This document shows, one piece after another, positions 38,039 through 50,169 of a stretch of DNA of 64,000 bases. How positions within the stretch are numbered: position 1 is the stretch's first letter; each line of letters begins with the position of its first letter. Position numbers and translations under genes: made by a program. The notes below the pieces were generated by a model. The model made no database searches. It was given only the letters and a program-made list of their open reading frames with translations, and was not told where the DNA came from. This stretch comes from Blumeriella jaapii (lineage: Eukaryota; Ascomycota; Leotiomycetes; Helotiales; Drepanopezizaceae): the NCBI GenBank assembly GCA_009599575.1, contig VWND01000004.1, forward strand, positions 302,001 to 366,000, read 5' to 3'.

Positions 38039-40384
38039 GGTGACGCGGTCGCAACGTCAACTGCGGGTGTTGTTGAGGTTGCTTGTGAGGGAGACCAACA
38101 ATCGTGGGAGTCAAGATGTTGGGTGGTGTTTTCGTCGCGTGCAGCGCGTGTACTGGACGTGACGCGATTCAATATACTGTACACGAGGTGGATTAGGTAA
38201 GCGGCGCTATAACTCCCGAGGTCGGCTTATGGTTTGTAGGTTCTCCCTCCTCGCCTAGTCCTAACCTACCTACCTAGGTACCTAAGGTATCTTACAGTAC
38301 AGTATACCCACCCAGTGAACCTCAAATCAGCCATCTCACAACCGCGGCAAAGCAAATTGTGGCCATCGTCGGAGTTGTATTATACGTAAGATGGTATTTC
38401 TTTTTAATTACGTATGTTTTACAATCAAACGAATCGGATTCAAAGCAGCTGAAAACAGCTCTATGCTCGCTTAATTATCATGAAAGCTATTAATTTTGCA
38501 TTAGCAGACTACAAAGCAAAACGCGCCCCTCAAGAAAACACATCGTAAGCGAAAGCTGAACGACTGACATTTCCCCCCGAGCCTTTCGCTTAGCGGATAC
38601 GGCGATTCCCACTTGTCCTTCAAGATGAGAACCAAACATCAGTCCCATCTCCAGCGATTCCAACCGCGAATCCGGCTTCAGAAGCAGGCCGCAGAATTCC
38701 ACTCATGCGCCACGCCGCCAGTCGAGATTTGGCGTATGACCTGAACGCTTGAGTTCTCAGCCGGTATCCAGCTACGAGTGTAGGCTATCCTCGAGCGTCA
38801 AGCCCAAGGGCGTTGACGATTTTTCCAACCAAGGACTGTCTGTCTGTCGCCAATCTCGCCCACGAATCGAGAGTCTCGGGCCTGCTACAGTGCTGTACTT
38901 GGCGCGACCATGTGCGTGCCGCCACTTTGGCACGTTCATCAATTTCGACACTGACCTTGTTCACTTCGCCAAATTGGAAGACGACGAAGAAAGCGTCTTG
39001 AGATTGCTGAATTGCGAATTGGCTCACCAGATCCAGACACTGGCCATGAGCCATGAGTTCGCTCGTTGCTTATCAAAAAATGGCTAGCCAGGCGTCGAAA
39101 GGCCATGCTCGCAGGCCTGCCTGCGTGGGTGCAATTGATGGTTAGCTTTCATGGTAAACGTACAGTACATAGTTAATCCCAGATTTGGCTCAATGTGGAC
39201 GCCACTTACAGTACAGTACCAGTCAGTACAGTACCTTTCTGCCAAGGAAAAACGAAAACACGCCGCGACGTGTGATGCCAGCCAGGTATGTATGTGATGA
39301 AACGGTTGGACACAGTATTAGAACATCAGTAGACGCCTGTCGAGAAATGGAGCACCGTTTCGCACGTTTTGTCAGAATACCAGAGTAGTTCGCCTGCATC
39401 GGAGCGTTCCCAATATACCTGTACCGCCAGCCAGTCAGTCAGTCAGTCAGTCGCCTTGCTAGTCCGAAGAACGAAGCCAATCAAGAGCTCAACGAAACTC
39501 GAATTCGGCACGTTTTATAAATAGCCAGCTTTGGGGCGATCTGCCGCTTGGAAGAGACGCATCTCCCCGCCTCGTCCTACGATACCATTCAGGAGGTTTT
39601 GACCGTCTTCGCTTCGCCACGTTGTGACATCGTACCGACCGTCCTCCATCTGAGTGGAACGTCACCCACACGCGTGGATCACATCTTGGCACGCATGCCA
39701 CTGCCCGCGCCTCCTCGTATGCGTAGTACTGTACTGTATATCGGCCTTCTCTGACTCCATTCTGTGCGTATCCCCTTCATCGGCTACGAAGGCTCCCTGC
39801 CGCGTCGAAGGTCCTGCCCATGTGTAGTCGCGACCATGACATCAGACCCCACATCGCAGCACATCCCGGTCTGTCCGTCCGCACGGCCTGGGAAGAGCGA
39901 CATGATCGATCGATCGACCGGATTGATGCCCGTCTGGCGAAAGGAAGGAAGCGTCGCCTCTTTTCATGCACCGCACGGCAAGATCGGCATCCCGCCGCGA
40001 TGTCCGGGGACGTGGTTTCCGCACCGGAACGGCACCACACCTCCGACGGAGATGTCCTGATGCGCGGGCTCCGAGGTACATACAGTCTGTACGGTCGCCG
40101 GGGATGGCGGATCTCGCTCTCCTCTGATCCTGATCCTGATCCTTCGTCTTCCCGTCATGCCGGCATGTGCTTCCCGTCCCATCCCCCCCGCACGGTCGTG
40201 CCGGATCTCCGGGATGGCGCTGCACGTGTCGCGCTCCCTCGCGTCCCGTGATTCGGGGTATATCTCCGATGGTCTTCCCCCCGATGGTGAGGTGATGGAT
40301 GGTGATGCTTCCTCGCCCGCTCGATTTCCACGCCGGCTTCTCTGCGCGCGTCTCCGGGACCGTCCGTCGCCCCCTGAGCCCCTC
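38039..40384. other. Intergenic, 2.3 kb, no supported gene
   Basis: Presumed promoter of POL3 at the left. GTACAGTAC-type motifs near 38,170, 38,295, 39,158, 39,205-39,235 and 39,726. A (CAGT)n run near 39,430-39,450. Right-hand frames are GC-rich shadows. The small-subunit gene could extend upstream in frame to an ATG at 40157. Confidence 0.45.
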
Positions 40385-40615
40385 ATGTCTCCCCTCGCGC
40401 ACATGCCGTCCAGGCCCGGCCCCGGCCGCGGCCCCGACCGGGACCCCTCGTTCTTCGGCGCGGTGCAGCAGAAGCTGCAGCGGTGGCATTACCAGTACGA
40501 GGTCACCTTCGCCTTCTACATGCTCGAGCCGGCGGAGAAACGGATTCTCAACGCGATCGTGCTCGCGCTGTGCGGCCTCGTGGTCTACGGGATCGCGTAC
40601 CTGCTGCGAGCCTGA
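40385..40615 (+). CDS. Serine palmitoyltransferase small activating subunit
   Basis: 76 residues from ATG 40385; an in-frame ATG at 40157 would give 152, but the extra part is low complexity. The core matches the SPT small-subunit family: KLQRWHYQYEVTFAFYMLEP, then AEKRILNAI and one membrane helix (VLALCGLVVYGIAYLL). In fungi and animals such subunits bind the LCB1/LCB2 heterodimer in the ER membrane and stimulate the first step of sphingolipid synthesis. The single helix, the aromatic YQYEVTF segment and the small size are all typical. The start codon is the main uncertainty. Confidence 0.78.
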   Translation: MSPLAHMPSRPGPGRGPDRDPSFFGAVQQKLQRWHYQYEVTFAFYMLEPAEKRILNAIVLALCGLVVYGIAYLLRA

Positions 40616-41664
40616 GATGGGGGGCGGCTCTCCCCCGTCGGGCGTGCGTCGGGGGCGGTCGGCGAGGGGACGTCGTTCCTCTTGACGGTCACGTGCCGAT
40701 GCCGATGCTGAGGTCACGTGCCGTCCCGCGCCTCATGTCTCGATGTTTGCACGGCCCGCGTATGGTCACGTGTGGCTCGCCCGCCCTTGGTCACGTGTGG
40801 CTGACTCGCCTTACACGAGACGGCGGGCTCACGTCGAAACGGCGGGCTGGGATGGCTGGGATCGATTTCCTATTTCCTATCTACTGGGTGGGAGCGGGTG
40901 TGCCGAGTGTGGGATGGGCATCGCGTGAAGGTCACGGCATCGGCATCGGCAACGGCATGGGAATAGAGTTGGCCGGGTGGGAGGCGATGGAAGTTTCCGG
41001 TCGCGATGCGGTGCGATGCGGTGCGGTAGAAGATTTGCTTGCGGTGCTTGCTTGCTTGCTTGCTTGCTTGCGGTGCGGTAGATAGACGGTACAGTATGTG
41101 CAACACGCTCGCTCACCGTCTCGGGGGGGGCCGAGGCGCGGCCTCCATCTCTCTACCTGCGGCCCTCGATCGACGGGCGCCGCTGAAACGGCCGTCGCCT
41201 GCGCTGGTGGCCGACCAGCACAGCGGCCGTGCCATCGCCCTCGCCCTCGCCCCGTCTGCTGAATGTCGCTCTCAACCACCTCATCGCCAGCACCCGCCCG
41301 CGACGCGCAGACTGTCCTGTACCGCCACGGCCACGGCCACTGCCACTGCCACTGCGACGCGCGTTCGACTCGTGTGGCCGCCGTCTCCGCGGCTCGGCCA
41401 GACGCCTCCCTTCGCGACCAACACCGCCGCAGGCCGGTCACCGCGGGAGCCAGCGAGAGCGACAGCGACAACGACATCGACCGCGACATCGACATCGACA
41501 TCTCATCGACCACGACATCGACCACGACATCGACCACGACATCGACATCTCATCGACCTCTCCCGCGCCGAGTGTGAAGGTCAAGAGGACAGCCTGGACC
41601 GGGCACATCGTCCGCGACCGCCTCACGATCCCTCCCCCACGCCGTCGCGCGCGCCGCCAGCACC
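40616..41664. other. Intergenic, with GCTT and CATCGA repeats
   Basis: Includes a TTGC run (about 41,036-41,074) and an imperfect ACATCGACCACG array (about 41,470-41,560) just upstream of the rhomboid gene. Ser/Arg/Thr- or Asp-rich frames are repeat artefacts. A GTACAGTA motif lies at about 41,089. Confidence 0.5.
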
Positions 41665-43454
41665 ATGGCCCACGGCGACGACCTGCCCACGGCGTGGCAG
41701 CATCCTCCTCCGCCGGATCACGGCCATCCCGCGTACTCCTTCGCATCCTCACACACATACCCCTCCGCTTCCGCACACACATACCCCTCCGCATCCTCCG
41801 CCGATGCGCCACACGCCCCTGCGCGCTCGCCCTTCGAGGCCCCCTTCGACGACCATGTGTATCCGGCCGCGCCGCCGCCCGACCGGAGCGGCAGCCAGAG
41901 CACCGTGAGGAGCGATCCCCGGGACGCCTATCCCGAGCACATCCCGCTGCGGACGGCGGCCCCGGCGAAGCACCACGCGGCCGCGACGGACGGCGAGACG
42001 GACCATGTGTACGACGCCCCCGGCCCGCCGCTGCCGCCGGGCGACGAGGCGCCCCGGGGCCGGCGCACGCGGCGCGGGGCCGGCGCCGGCGGGCCGCACC
42101 CGCGGCGCCGCATCCCGTGGGTCACGTATCTCTTCACGCTGGTCCAGGTCGGCGTGTTCGTGGGCGAGATGGCCAAGAACGGTAGGTCGCGCGTCTCCCC
42201 CCGCCGCCGCCGCGGCGCGCTGACGGCCGTCAGGCATCCTCACCGGCTCCCCCATCCAGACCTCGCCCACCTTCAACCCCATGATCGGCCCGTCGCCGTA
42301 CGTGCTCATCCACATGGGCGCCCGCTTCACGCCCTGCATGCACTCGGTCGACGGCATCCAGAATCGGGCGGCCGGCGGCCCCATCTGGTGGCCGTGTCCC
42401 AACACCACCTCGGCCGACGACCACACCTGCTCCCTGGCCGAGCTCTGCGGCTTCGGCATGCCCGACGCCCAGAACCCCGTCTACCCCGGCGACGCCCGCG
42501 AGCCCCTCCGCGCGTTCCCGAACCAGCCGAACCAGTGGTTCCGCTTCATCATCCCCATCTTCCTGCACGCCGGCCTCATCCACATCGGCTTCAACATGCT
42601 GCTCCAGATGACGCTGGGCAAGGAGATGGAGATGGCCATCGGCCCCATCCGCTTCTTCCTCGTCTACATGTGCTCGGGCATCTTCGGCTTCGTGCTCGGC
42701 GGCAACTTCGCCGGGTCCGGCATCGCGTCCACGGGCGCGTCCGGCGCCCTCTTCGGCGTCATCGCCCTCAACCTCCTCGACCTGCTCTACACCTGGGCCG
42801 AGCGGCGGTCGCCGTGGAAGGACTTCGCCTTCATCATGCTCGACTGCGTCATCTCCTTCGGCCTCGGTCTCTTGCCCGGCCTCGACAACTTCTCGCACAT
42901 TGGCGGCTTCGTCATGGGGCTCGTGCTGGGCATCTGCATCCTGCACTCCCCGAACGCGCTCCGCCAGCGGATCGGCGAGGACGACCCGCCCTACACGCCC
43001 GTCGCGCGCCTGAAGGCCGGCGACGGCGCGCCGGGGCCCGCCGGCCTCACCGGCTTCGTCCAGAACCCCATCGGCTTCTTCAAGGGCCGCAAACCGCTGT
43101 GGTGGGTGTGGTGGTTCGTGCGCGCGGGCAGCCTGGTGTTCGTGCTGGTGGTCTTTGCCCTGCTGCTGCGGAACTTCTACACGGATCGGAAATCGTGCAG
43201 TTGGTGCAAGTATTTGAGTTGTATCGTAGGTGTCTTTTATTTCTTTTTTTCCTCTCCTTCTTTTTGGCTCCCGGCTCTCCTGGCCACGGGTCGTCTGAGC
43301 GAGCAGCGCAGTCACGATGGCTAACGCACGCATCGCGTAGGATGTCAACGATTGGTGCGACGTGGGGAAGCTGCAGCTCACCAACACGACGAATGCGAAA
43401 CGGGACCTTCTCCCGCGCCTCGACACGCTGGCGCAGCTGTCCCAGGCTCTGTAG
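41665..43454 (+). CDS. Rhomboid family intramembrane serine protease
   Basis: Three exons (41665-42181, 42234-43225, 43341-43454) encode 540 residues; introns are 52 and 115 bases. The first ~150 residues are Pro/His/Ser-rich and probably cytosolic. Membrane segments start at WVTYLFTLVQVGVFV. The catalytic Ser342 lies in TGASGALFG and His394 in SHIGGF, the usual rhomboid dyad. HAGLIHIGFNM before them is the typical loop/TM2 signature. A Cys-rich luminal loop (CPNTTS...CSLAELCGF) follows the first membrane segment. The C-terminus carries another membrane span and a tail ending LAQLSQAL. It cleaves membrane proteins within the bilayer; the compartment (Golgi, ER or plasma membrane) is not shown by the sequence. 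A read-through frame without splicing is an artefact. Confidence 0.93.
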
Positions 43455-43478
43455 AAGGACCACCTCCGTTGATGCAGT

Positions 43479-43503
43479 GGGGGGGGGGGGGGGGGGGGGG
43501 GGG
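43479..43503. repeat. 25-base G run
   Basis: Uninterrupted G tract starting 24 bases after the rhomboid stop codon. Confidence 0.95.
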
Positions 43504-43719
43504 TAATTTTATTTTCTTGTTGGCTTTGGCTGTCTGTCCAGAGTCGCGGAGTGACACCATAGCCGCGGGCAGGTCGCCCGCTCGAGTAATAGCGTCCGTC
43601 ATCGATCGCACGGAAGTGGAAGTGCATATGAAAATGAAAGGAAATCAAACTGAAAATTAAACTGAAAATGACTTGTTGCGTATCCATCCATCTGTATAGC
43701 GAGAGCTCTGAATAAGGCA

Positions 43720-44575
43720 TGAGTAGGGGGGGGGGAAGAGGAAAGGGGTATGATGGGAAGGGATGGGATGGGAAGGGATGGGATGGGCAGGCCGATGGAA
43801 GGAAATAGAAGAAAGGAAAAAAAAGAGAGAAGGGAGGAGAGGAGAGGGGAGAAAGGAGGGAGGAGAGGGGGGAGAGGGGGGGAGGTTCGAGCATAGCGAT
43901 GGAGTCTTTTTTCTTCTTCTTCTATCTCTGAATTAGATATTTAAAATCACTTTTTTTTTTTAAAAAAACGGTAATGGTTTCGCTGCTTGCTTGTCTGCTT
44001 GCTTGCTTGCTGCTTGCCTGCTTGCTTGCTGCTTGCTGCGTCGAGTATGAGGAGGTAGAAGGTGTGAGGAGATTGGAGGGAGGTGTGAGGTGTGAGGGAG
44101 GTGTGAGGGAGGTGGGAGGGAGGTGGAAGGGAGGTAGGAGGTAGGTGGAAGGGAGGTGTGAGGGAGGTGAGAAGGAGGGAGAGGAAGGGAGGTGAAGGTA
44201 AAGGGGTGAGAGGAAGGGAGGTGGAAGGAAGGAGGTAGGTGAAAGGAAGGTAAAGGGGGGAGAGGGAGGGAGGGAGGTGGAATGGAAGTGGAAGGAGGTG
44301 AAAGATGGAAAGGGTATGAGGGAGGGGTATGAGAGAGGGAGGTGTGAGGGAGAGAGGAGGTGGAAAAGAAGAAGATAGAAGGAGGTGTGAGAAGGAGGTG
44401 AGAGAGAAGGAGGAGGGAGGTGGGAAAAAGGTGGAAGGAAGGTGTGAGGGAGGTGTAAAGGGATGAGAGGGAGGGAGGAGAGGTAGAAGTGGGAGGAGGT
44501 GGAAGGAGGTGAGAAGGAAGGGAGTGAGAGGAAGGTGGAAGGAGGAGGGAGGTGGAAGGGATAGAAATGGGATAT
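43720..44575. repeat. Purine-rich degenerate repeat block
   Basis: Includes a short (CTTG)n-type tract near 43,984-44,037, then about 530 bases almost purely G/A with recurring GGGAGGTG and GTGTGAGGGAGG. No coding potential. Strong strand asymmetry. Confidence 0.85.
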
Positions 44576-44589
44576 AAGATATGAAATGT

Positions 44590-46575
44590 GGGATTTGGGC
44601 TGTGATATAGGATTTGGAATGTGATTTGGGCTGTGATATGAAAATTTAATTGAGATCTGTGATCTGTGACTTGTGATCTGTGATATTGAATGTAAAATGT
44701 GAAATCTGAGATCTGTGATTTTAGCTGTGATTTGAGCTGTGATACAAGCTGTGATATAGGCTGTGATTTGAGCTGTGATTTGAGCTGTGATTTGAGCTGT
44801 GATTTGAGCTGTGATATAAGATTTGAGCTGTGATTAGGATTTGTAATATGGGCTGTGATATATATGAAATTTATGATTTGTGATATGAAATATGGAATCT
44901 GAAATATGATTTCGGTTGTGATATAAAAATATAATTGGGATCTGTAATATTAAATGTAAAATAAAAGATCTGGGATCTGTGAATTGGGCTGTAATTTGAG
45001 CTGTGATATAAAATCTGTGATATAAAATATAAAATGTGAGATCTGAGATCTGGGATCTGTGATTTGTATTATTGTAAAACGGTGGTACTTTGTATTGATG
45101 GGATTTGATAGTTTTAGCTATGGTCGAGGCATGGACCCCTCCGAGACCTCCTGCCACTGACTACCTTCAACAGGTATAAGAGCAAGGCACCCCCTTAGAT
45201 AGTACCATAGGCACGCATTCCAATTCATACCTTCACTCATTCTTCTTTTCCTTTCTTCAGTCTCTTCTAGGGGATTCCCTAGATTATCCTACCCACCGAC
45301 ATGTGGCCGTATCAGTCTGGTTTTCCTACCTACTTTTACATTATGATTTAAACTGTGATATAAGCTGTGATATAAGCTATGATAAATATGAAATCCATAA
45401 TTTGTGATATGAAATATAAAATCTGAATTATTATTTAAGCTGTGATTTAGGATTTGTGATATATAAAATCTGTGATTTATGATTGGTGATATAAATATGA
45501 AATCTGTATGAATCTGTGACTTGTGATTTAAGCTGTAATACAAAATCTGTGATATAAAATACAAAACATAAGATCTGAAATCTGTGATTTAAGCTGTGAT
45601 TTGAGCTGTGATATGTATAAAATCTATGATTTATGATATAAAATATAAAATCTGAAAAATGATTTCGGCTATAATATGAAAATGAGATTTGTATGGGATT
45701 TGGGCTGTGATTTAAGCTGTGAGATCTGTGATTTGTGATTTGGATCTGTGATTAAAATTCATGATTTCGGATTATGATATGAAATGTAAAATTTGGGATC
45801 TATGATTTAAGCTGTAATATATAAAATTTGTAATATAAAATATAATCTGGGATCTGTGATCTGTGTGGAACCTGTTATTTGTGATTTGGGCTGTAATATA
45901 GAATCTGTAATATGGAATACAAAATGTGAGATGTGTGGTATAAGCTGTGATTTGGATTTGTGATCTGTGAGTTAAGCTGTGATTTGGGATTTGAAATTTA
46001 TGATTTGGGCTGTAATCTGTGATTTGTGATATAAAATTTTATATCTGAAATGTAATTTGGGCTGAAATACGAATATAAGATTTGTGTGTGATTTAAGCTG
46101 TAATATAAGCTGTGATTTAAGCTATGAGATCTGTGATCTGTAATTAAGATTGATAATTTCGGATCTGTGATATGAAATGTAAAATTTGAGATCTGTGATT
46201 TAAGCTGTGATATGTGAAATCTGCAATATAAAATGTTAAATATGAGATTTGTAACATAAACGGAATTTGTAATATAGAAATAAAATCTGTAATATGGATT
46301 TGTGATATTAAATATTAAATGTAAAATCTGATTTGTGATATAAAATCTATTATATGAAATGTTGAATTTGAGATTTATGATTTAAACTGTAATATAAATG
46401 GAAATCATAAATTGTGATATATATGGAATTTATGATCTGTGATATATATGGAAATTGTGATATACATTTGTGATTTGTATTATAAAATTTAGAATTTGTG
46501 ATTTATGATTTGGACTATGACATAAGCTGTGATATGAAATGCAAAATGTAGGATTTTTAATTTGGGTTGTGATAT
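44590..46575. repeat. AT-rich minisatellite (GAGCTGTGATTT family)
   Basis: Degenerate array of CTGTGAT-containing words. Clearest as perfect 12-mers GAGCTGTGATTT at about 44,767-44,812, decaying into CTGTGATATAAAATC variants up to X1. Tyr/His/Ser-rich minus frames are artefacts. Confidence 0.85.
45110..45345. other. Unique-looking insert inside the minisatellite
   Basis: About 230 bases unlike their surroundings: GGTATAAGAGCAAGGC, then a CT-rich tract with CTTCTTTTCCTTTCTTC and CTAGGGGATTCCCTAG. It resembles the promoter/leader part of an LTR, but no ends are visible. Confidence 0.35.
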
Positions 46576-47557
46576 TGTTACAGTCGGGAAGTCAGAACCA
46601 GGGAACAAAAGTGCATTCATTCGTAAGACTGAATCTTAGGGAACTATAAGAATACAAGAGATCCTTCTGACTATATCCCGAGGATCGGCAGGTCGGGCCT
46701 GCCTCGGGATTCGGTTAATCCTGGCCAAAGCTGCATGCTGATGTTTACTTCTAGCCTTAGTATTTTCTAGCATGCTCTTTTATCGGTCAGCCGGTGCCCA
46801 TCGGTCAGCCGGTGCCTTTTGACACTCTCCCCTTTTTTCGATAAAACCCCCTTTTATTAATAATTGGGAAGGATAAAATTAGGACCAACAAATTCGGATT
46901 AACAGATCTTTTTAAAACGTCGGTCTAATAAAGTTAAAAAAATAAAAAGTGTTAATTAACGGTAAGGTTTTCTTAAAACGTCGGTTTTGTAAAATTAAAA
47001 AAATAAAAAATGTCAATTAACGGTAAGATTTTTTTAAAACGTCGGTCTTATAAAATTGAAAGGGTAAAAGGTGTTAATTGACGGTAAGATTTTTTTAAAA
47101 CGTCGGTTTTATAAAAATTGAAAGGGTGAAGAATGTTAATTAACGGTAAAGTTTTTTTTAAAACGTCGGTTTTGTAAAATTGAAAAGATGAAAAATATCA
47201 ATTAACGGTAAGGTTTTTTTAAAACGTCGGTTTTGTAAAATTAAAAAAGTGAAAAATGTTAATTAACGGTAAGGTTTTTTTTAAAACGTCGGTCTTATAA
47301 AATTAAAAAAATAAAAAGTGTTAATTAACGATAAAAATTCGGTAAAGTTGTTTGAAAAATCGGTTTCGTATATAATAATATATCAGAATAAAATACAAAT
47401 AATATTAATTATTAGCGCCAGATTTAAAAAGGTTGTTTTTGAAAAATTAAGCTACTAGCTTTGGTGCGTATTCCAGATCTTTTGCTTTCTGCCAAAAATC
47501 GTAGTTTAAAAACCAGCTTTTTTATCGGACTAAAAAATATAATTTTTTTTATCGTTT
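46576..47557 (-). mobile_element. Ty3/gypsy family X, copy 1: left-end fragment
   Basis: Starts TGTTACAGTCGGG, preceded by GATAT. It is the same sequence as 54,492 to about 55,405. It holds no coding part, because copy Y1 interrupts it at 47,557/47,558. Orientation is inferred from the coding remains in X2. It is less C-to-T degraded than X2 in places (for example CTCTCCCC kept here). Confidence 0.8.
46895..47345. repeat. ~60-bp tandem repeats inside X1
   Basis: Seven to eight units, each with TTAATTAACGGTAAGG, a T run, AAAACGTCGGT and an A-rich end. The array is matched in X2. Confidence 0.85.
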
Positions 47558-48229
47558 TGTAAGGATTGAAAAGGCAGGGAAACACTAGTTCAGACAATAA
47601 AGCTCAAATAAGGTTGGGTTGATAGTCAGACTGATTTCTATCTTTTATATTTCTAGTAAAAAGCGTGTATAAGTACAGAAAAAGGGGTGGAGCCTTCGAA
47701 AAAAGTATTTCCTAGGAAACCAGGCGAATCTTATTTAATATGCTTTTTCAACTCCTATCCCGACCTTTTTTTATTTTTTTTAATATAATTTTAATAACTG
47801 ATTTTTTAGCAATTACTTTTATAAAATGTTTTATTTAAATATTATTTTCAGCTTTTATAGCATTATCCGGCTTTTACGGTTTATCCGCAGAAAATATTAT
47901 TCGAAAATTAATAAAAAGCAAAAGGTTTTGGCGGATTATTTAATTTATACACGTGATGCTGGTTTCTGATATTACCTTCTCCTTTAGGCCTTTGGTTTCC
48001 AAAGGCGATTGATTTTTTTATGCGTATGCTTTCGTATATAGCGTGCGTTACGCTTTCGAAATAACGTGCGGTTTTTTCCGCTTTCGGTCGTGAATTATAG
48101 CTGTTTTGCTATTTTGTTTTTTTGTTTTCGGTAGCGTTCGCATTTTCGTTTAAAAAGGCCTTTTTCCTTAAAATGGCCGCCATTTTTCTGCTTAAACTTT
48201 TTTTTTTTTTTTTTATTTTTATTTTTTCG

Positions 48230-49085
48230 TCAGTTTTTTTTTATTTTAATTAACTGCTTTTCGCCGCGTTCGCCGCGAACTTTCAAAATGCTTTTAATTT
48301 TTATCTGCCTTCGGTGCGCTCGCCTGATTTTACGCGAAAGTATTATAACGGACTTTTTGCTTTTTTGCGTTTTCGAGCTTTTCAGCGTAAAATACAACCG
48401 CTGCAAAGCTTCGTATATTTAATATTTTTTTGTAAATCTTTTAAATTTTTATTCGAATTCGCTTTTAATTAGCTATAAGTTTTTATCGCACGCGCTATCG
48501 AAGCGCAAATTTTTTTCGCGGGTTTTAACGATTTTATAAATCGTTTCGATATTATTATCGCCGCTGCCGTTTTTTTTTTTTTTATTGCCGAAGCCAAAGC
48601 TTTTGCTAAAACTTTTATCGATTTTATTATTTACGACGCTTATATAAATCGTTTAAAAAGAAATAACGCTTCGGCTTTTATAATAATCGGAAATCGTGCG
48701 AATCGCGCCGCGGCTCGAGCTGCCGCTGCCGCTGCTGCTGCTGCGTCCGTTTTTGCCGGTTTGACGGCTGCTGCTGTTTTAAAAGCTTTGGCTGCGCCGG
48801 CCCTTTTATTTAACGACGCTAATATAAAACGTATTTTCCGACGTTTCGAAAACGTCGCTCGAATTTATTTTAATTAATTAAATTAAATTTTGGATTTTTA
48901 CGAAAATATCGTAATTGCAATTTAAAATTCGATTACGGCTATCGTAAAAGCTTTAATTAAAATAAATCGAATATTTTACGAATTCGTTTAATATTAATTT
49001 TTTTTAGCCTGCCGCTGCTTTTGAATTTAAAAAAAATAGCGATAACGATAAAAAAAAAAATAACGATAAAAATAAATTAGCTTAA
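48230..49085 (+). pseudogene. Plus-strand accessory frame of Y1, function unknown
   Basis: About 280 codons opposite in direction to gag-pol. The only stops in the first ~215 codons are TAA or TAG where the sister copy Y2 often keeps CAA or CAG, as RIP would produce. Recognisable points: YNGLFAFLRFRAFQR, ARAIEAQIFFAG, DFINRFD, FIDFIIYDAYINRLKR, an Ala run, LFNDANIKRIFRRFENVAR. After a one-base slip near 49,004 it continues to a Lys/Asn/Asp-rich end (NNDKNKLA). No known domain. The Ala tract differs from Y2 by six bases, keeping frame. Confidence 0.5.
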
Positions 49086-50169
49086 CGGCGATTCTAAGGT
49101 TTTTTAAATATTTTTTTTTTTTTTTTTTTTACTTTTACAGCGCGTATTCGTTATTGCTTCGTTGCTATTATTTATCGTATTTTTTAAGTATTTTTTTATA
49201 ATTTTTTTTACGTTCGTAAAATGATTTTCTGGCTTTTACGAATTTTCGTTTGATAAATAATTCTTTTATTATATTAAATAATATCGGCTTTTTTTTGTAT
49301 TTTTGTAAGCTTATATTAATTTAATTTTGTATTTTTCGGATTTTTAAAGTTTTATTATATTATTTTTCGGCTCGATATTATTCCGATTTTGCTAAGATTT
49401 TAATAAAAAAACGTAGAAAATATCGTAAATACGATATTAAAAAAAAAGCTCGAATTAATAAGCTTAGCCGTGCTCGTATATAATTCGTTTAATTTTGAAA
49501 AGTTTTAAATATTTATTTAAAAGCTTTCGAAAAAGTCGCAGCTATCGAAAGTTTTTAATCGACAATAATATTTTATCGTTTATTTAAAATTTAATTTTTT
49601 TGTATTTAGCGTCGTAAAACCTTTTATAATTCGCGTTGGCTTTTTTTAGCTTTTTATTAAATACTTTTTTTTTTTTTTGCAATATTTTAATTCGTTTTTC
49701 CGCTGACGGTATTTTTTTTTTTACGACGTCGTTTTCGACGTTGCTATTAAATTCTGGATAAAAGCCGTATAATATGCGAAAAGGAGTAGAATCCGTAGAA
49801 GCGTGTATCGAATTATTATACGTAAATTCGGCTAAAGCAAGCTTCGTAGTTTAATCGTTTTGTCGATAATCGTAATACGTGCGAAAATAAAATTTTAAAA
49901 TTTAATTTTAACGTTTCGTTTGGCTATTTGTTTAAGAATGGAAAGCGGTGCTTAATCGACGTCGTATTTGTAAATAAAATATTATTAAAAACCAAAATTT
50001 ATTAATAAAAATTAATTTTTTATTTGTAATAATCTTTTTAAAATAGCCAAAATCTTTGTAAACGTATTATATAAATATTTTAGCCAAATCTAGGATTGAA
50101 ATCGTTTTTTATATCGATATATATTTCGATAGCTTCGTATATCGGTTTATTATAACGAATATCGAATCG

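Noticed and set aside
39842..40717. 291-codon minus-strand frame
   Set aside because: Arg/Asp/Gly-rich shadow opposite the SPT small-subunit gene; no recognisable motif.
42230..43894. 554-codon minus-strand frame and 613-codon plus read-through over the rhomboid locus
   Set aside because: Both are GC-rich frame shadows; splicing at 42,182 and 43,226 gives a complete rhomboid in another frame.
46895..47345. X tandem repeats as a CRISPR array
   Set aside because: Repeats are directly adjacent with no unique spacers and lie within a retrotransposon.
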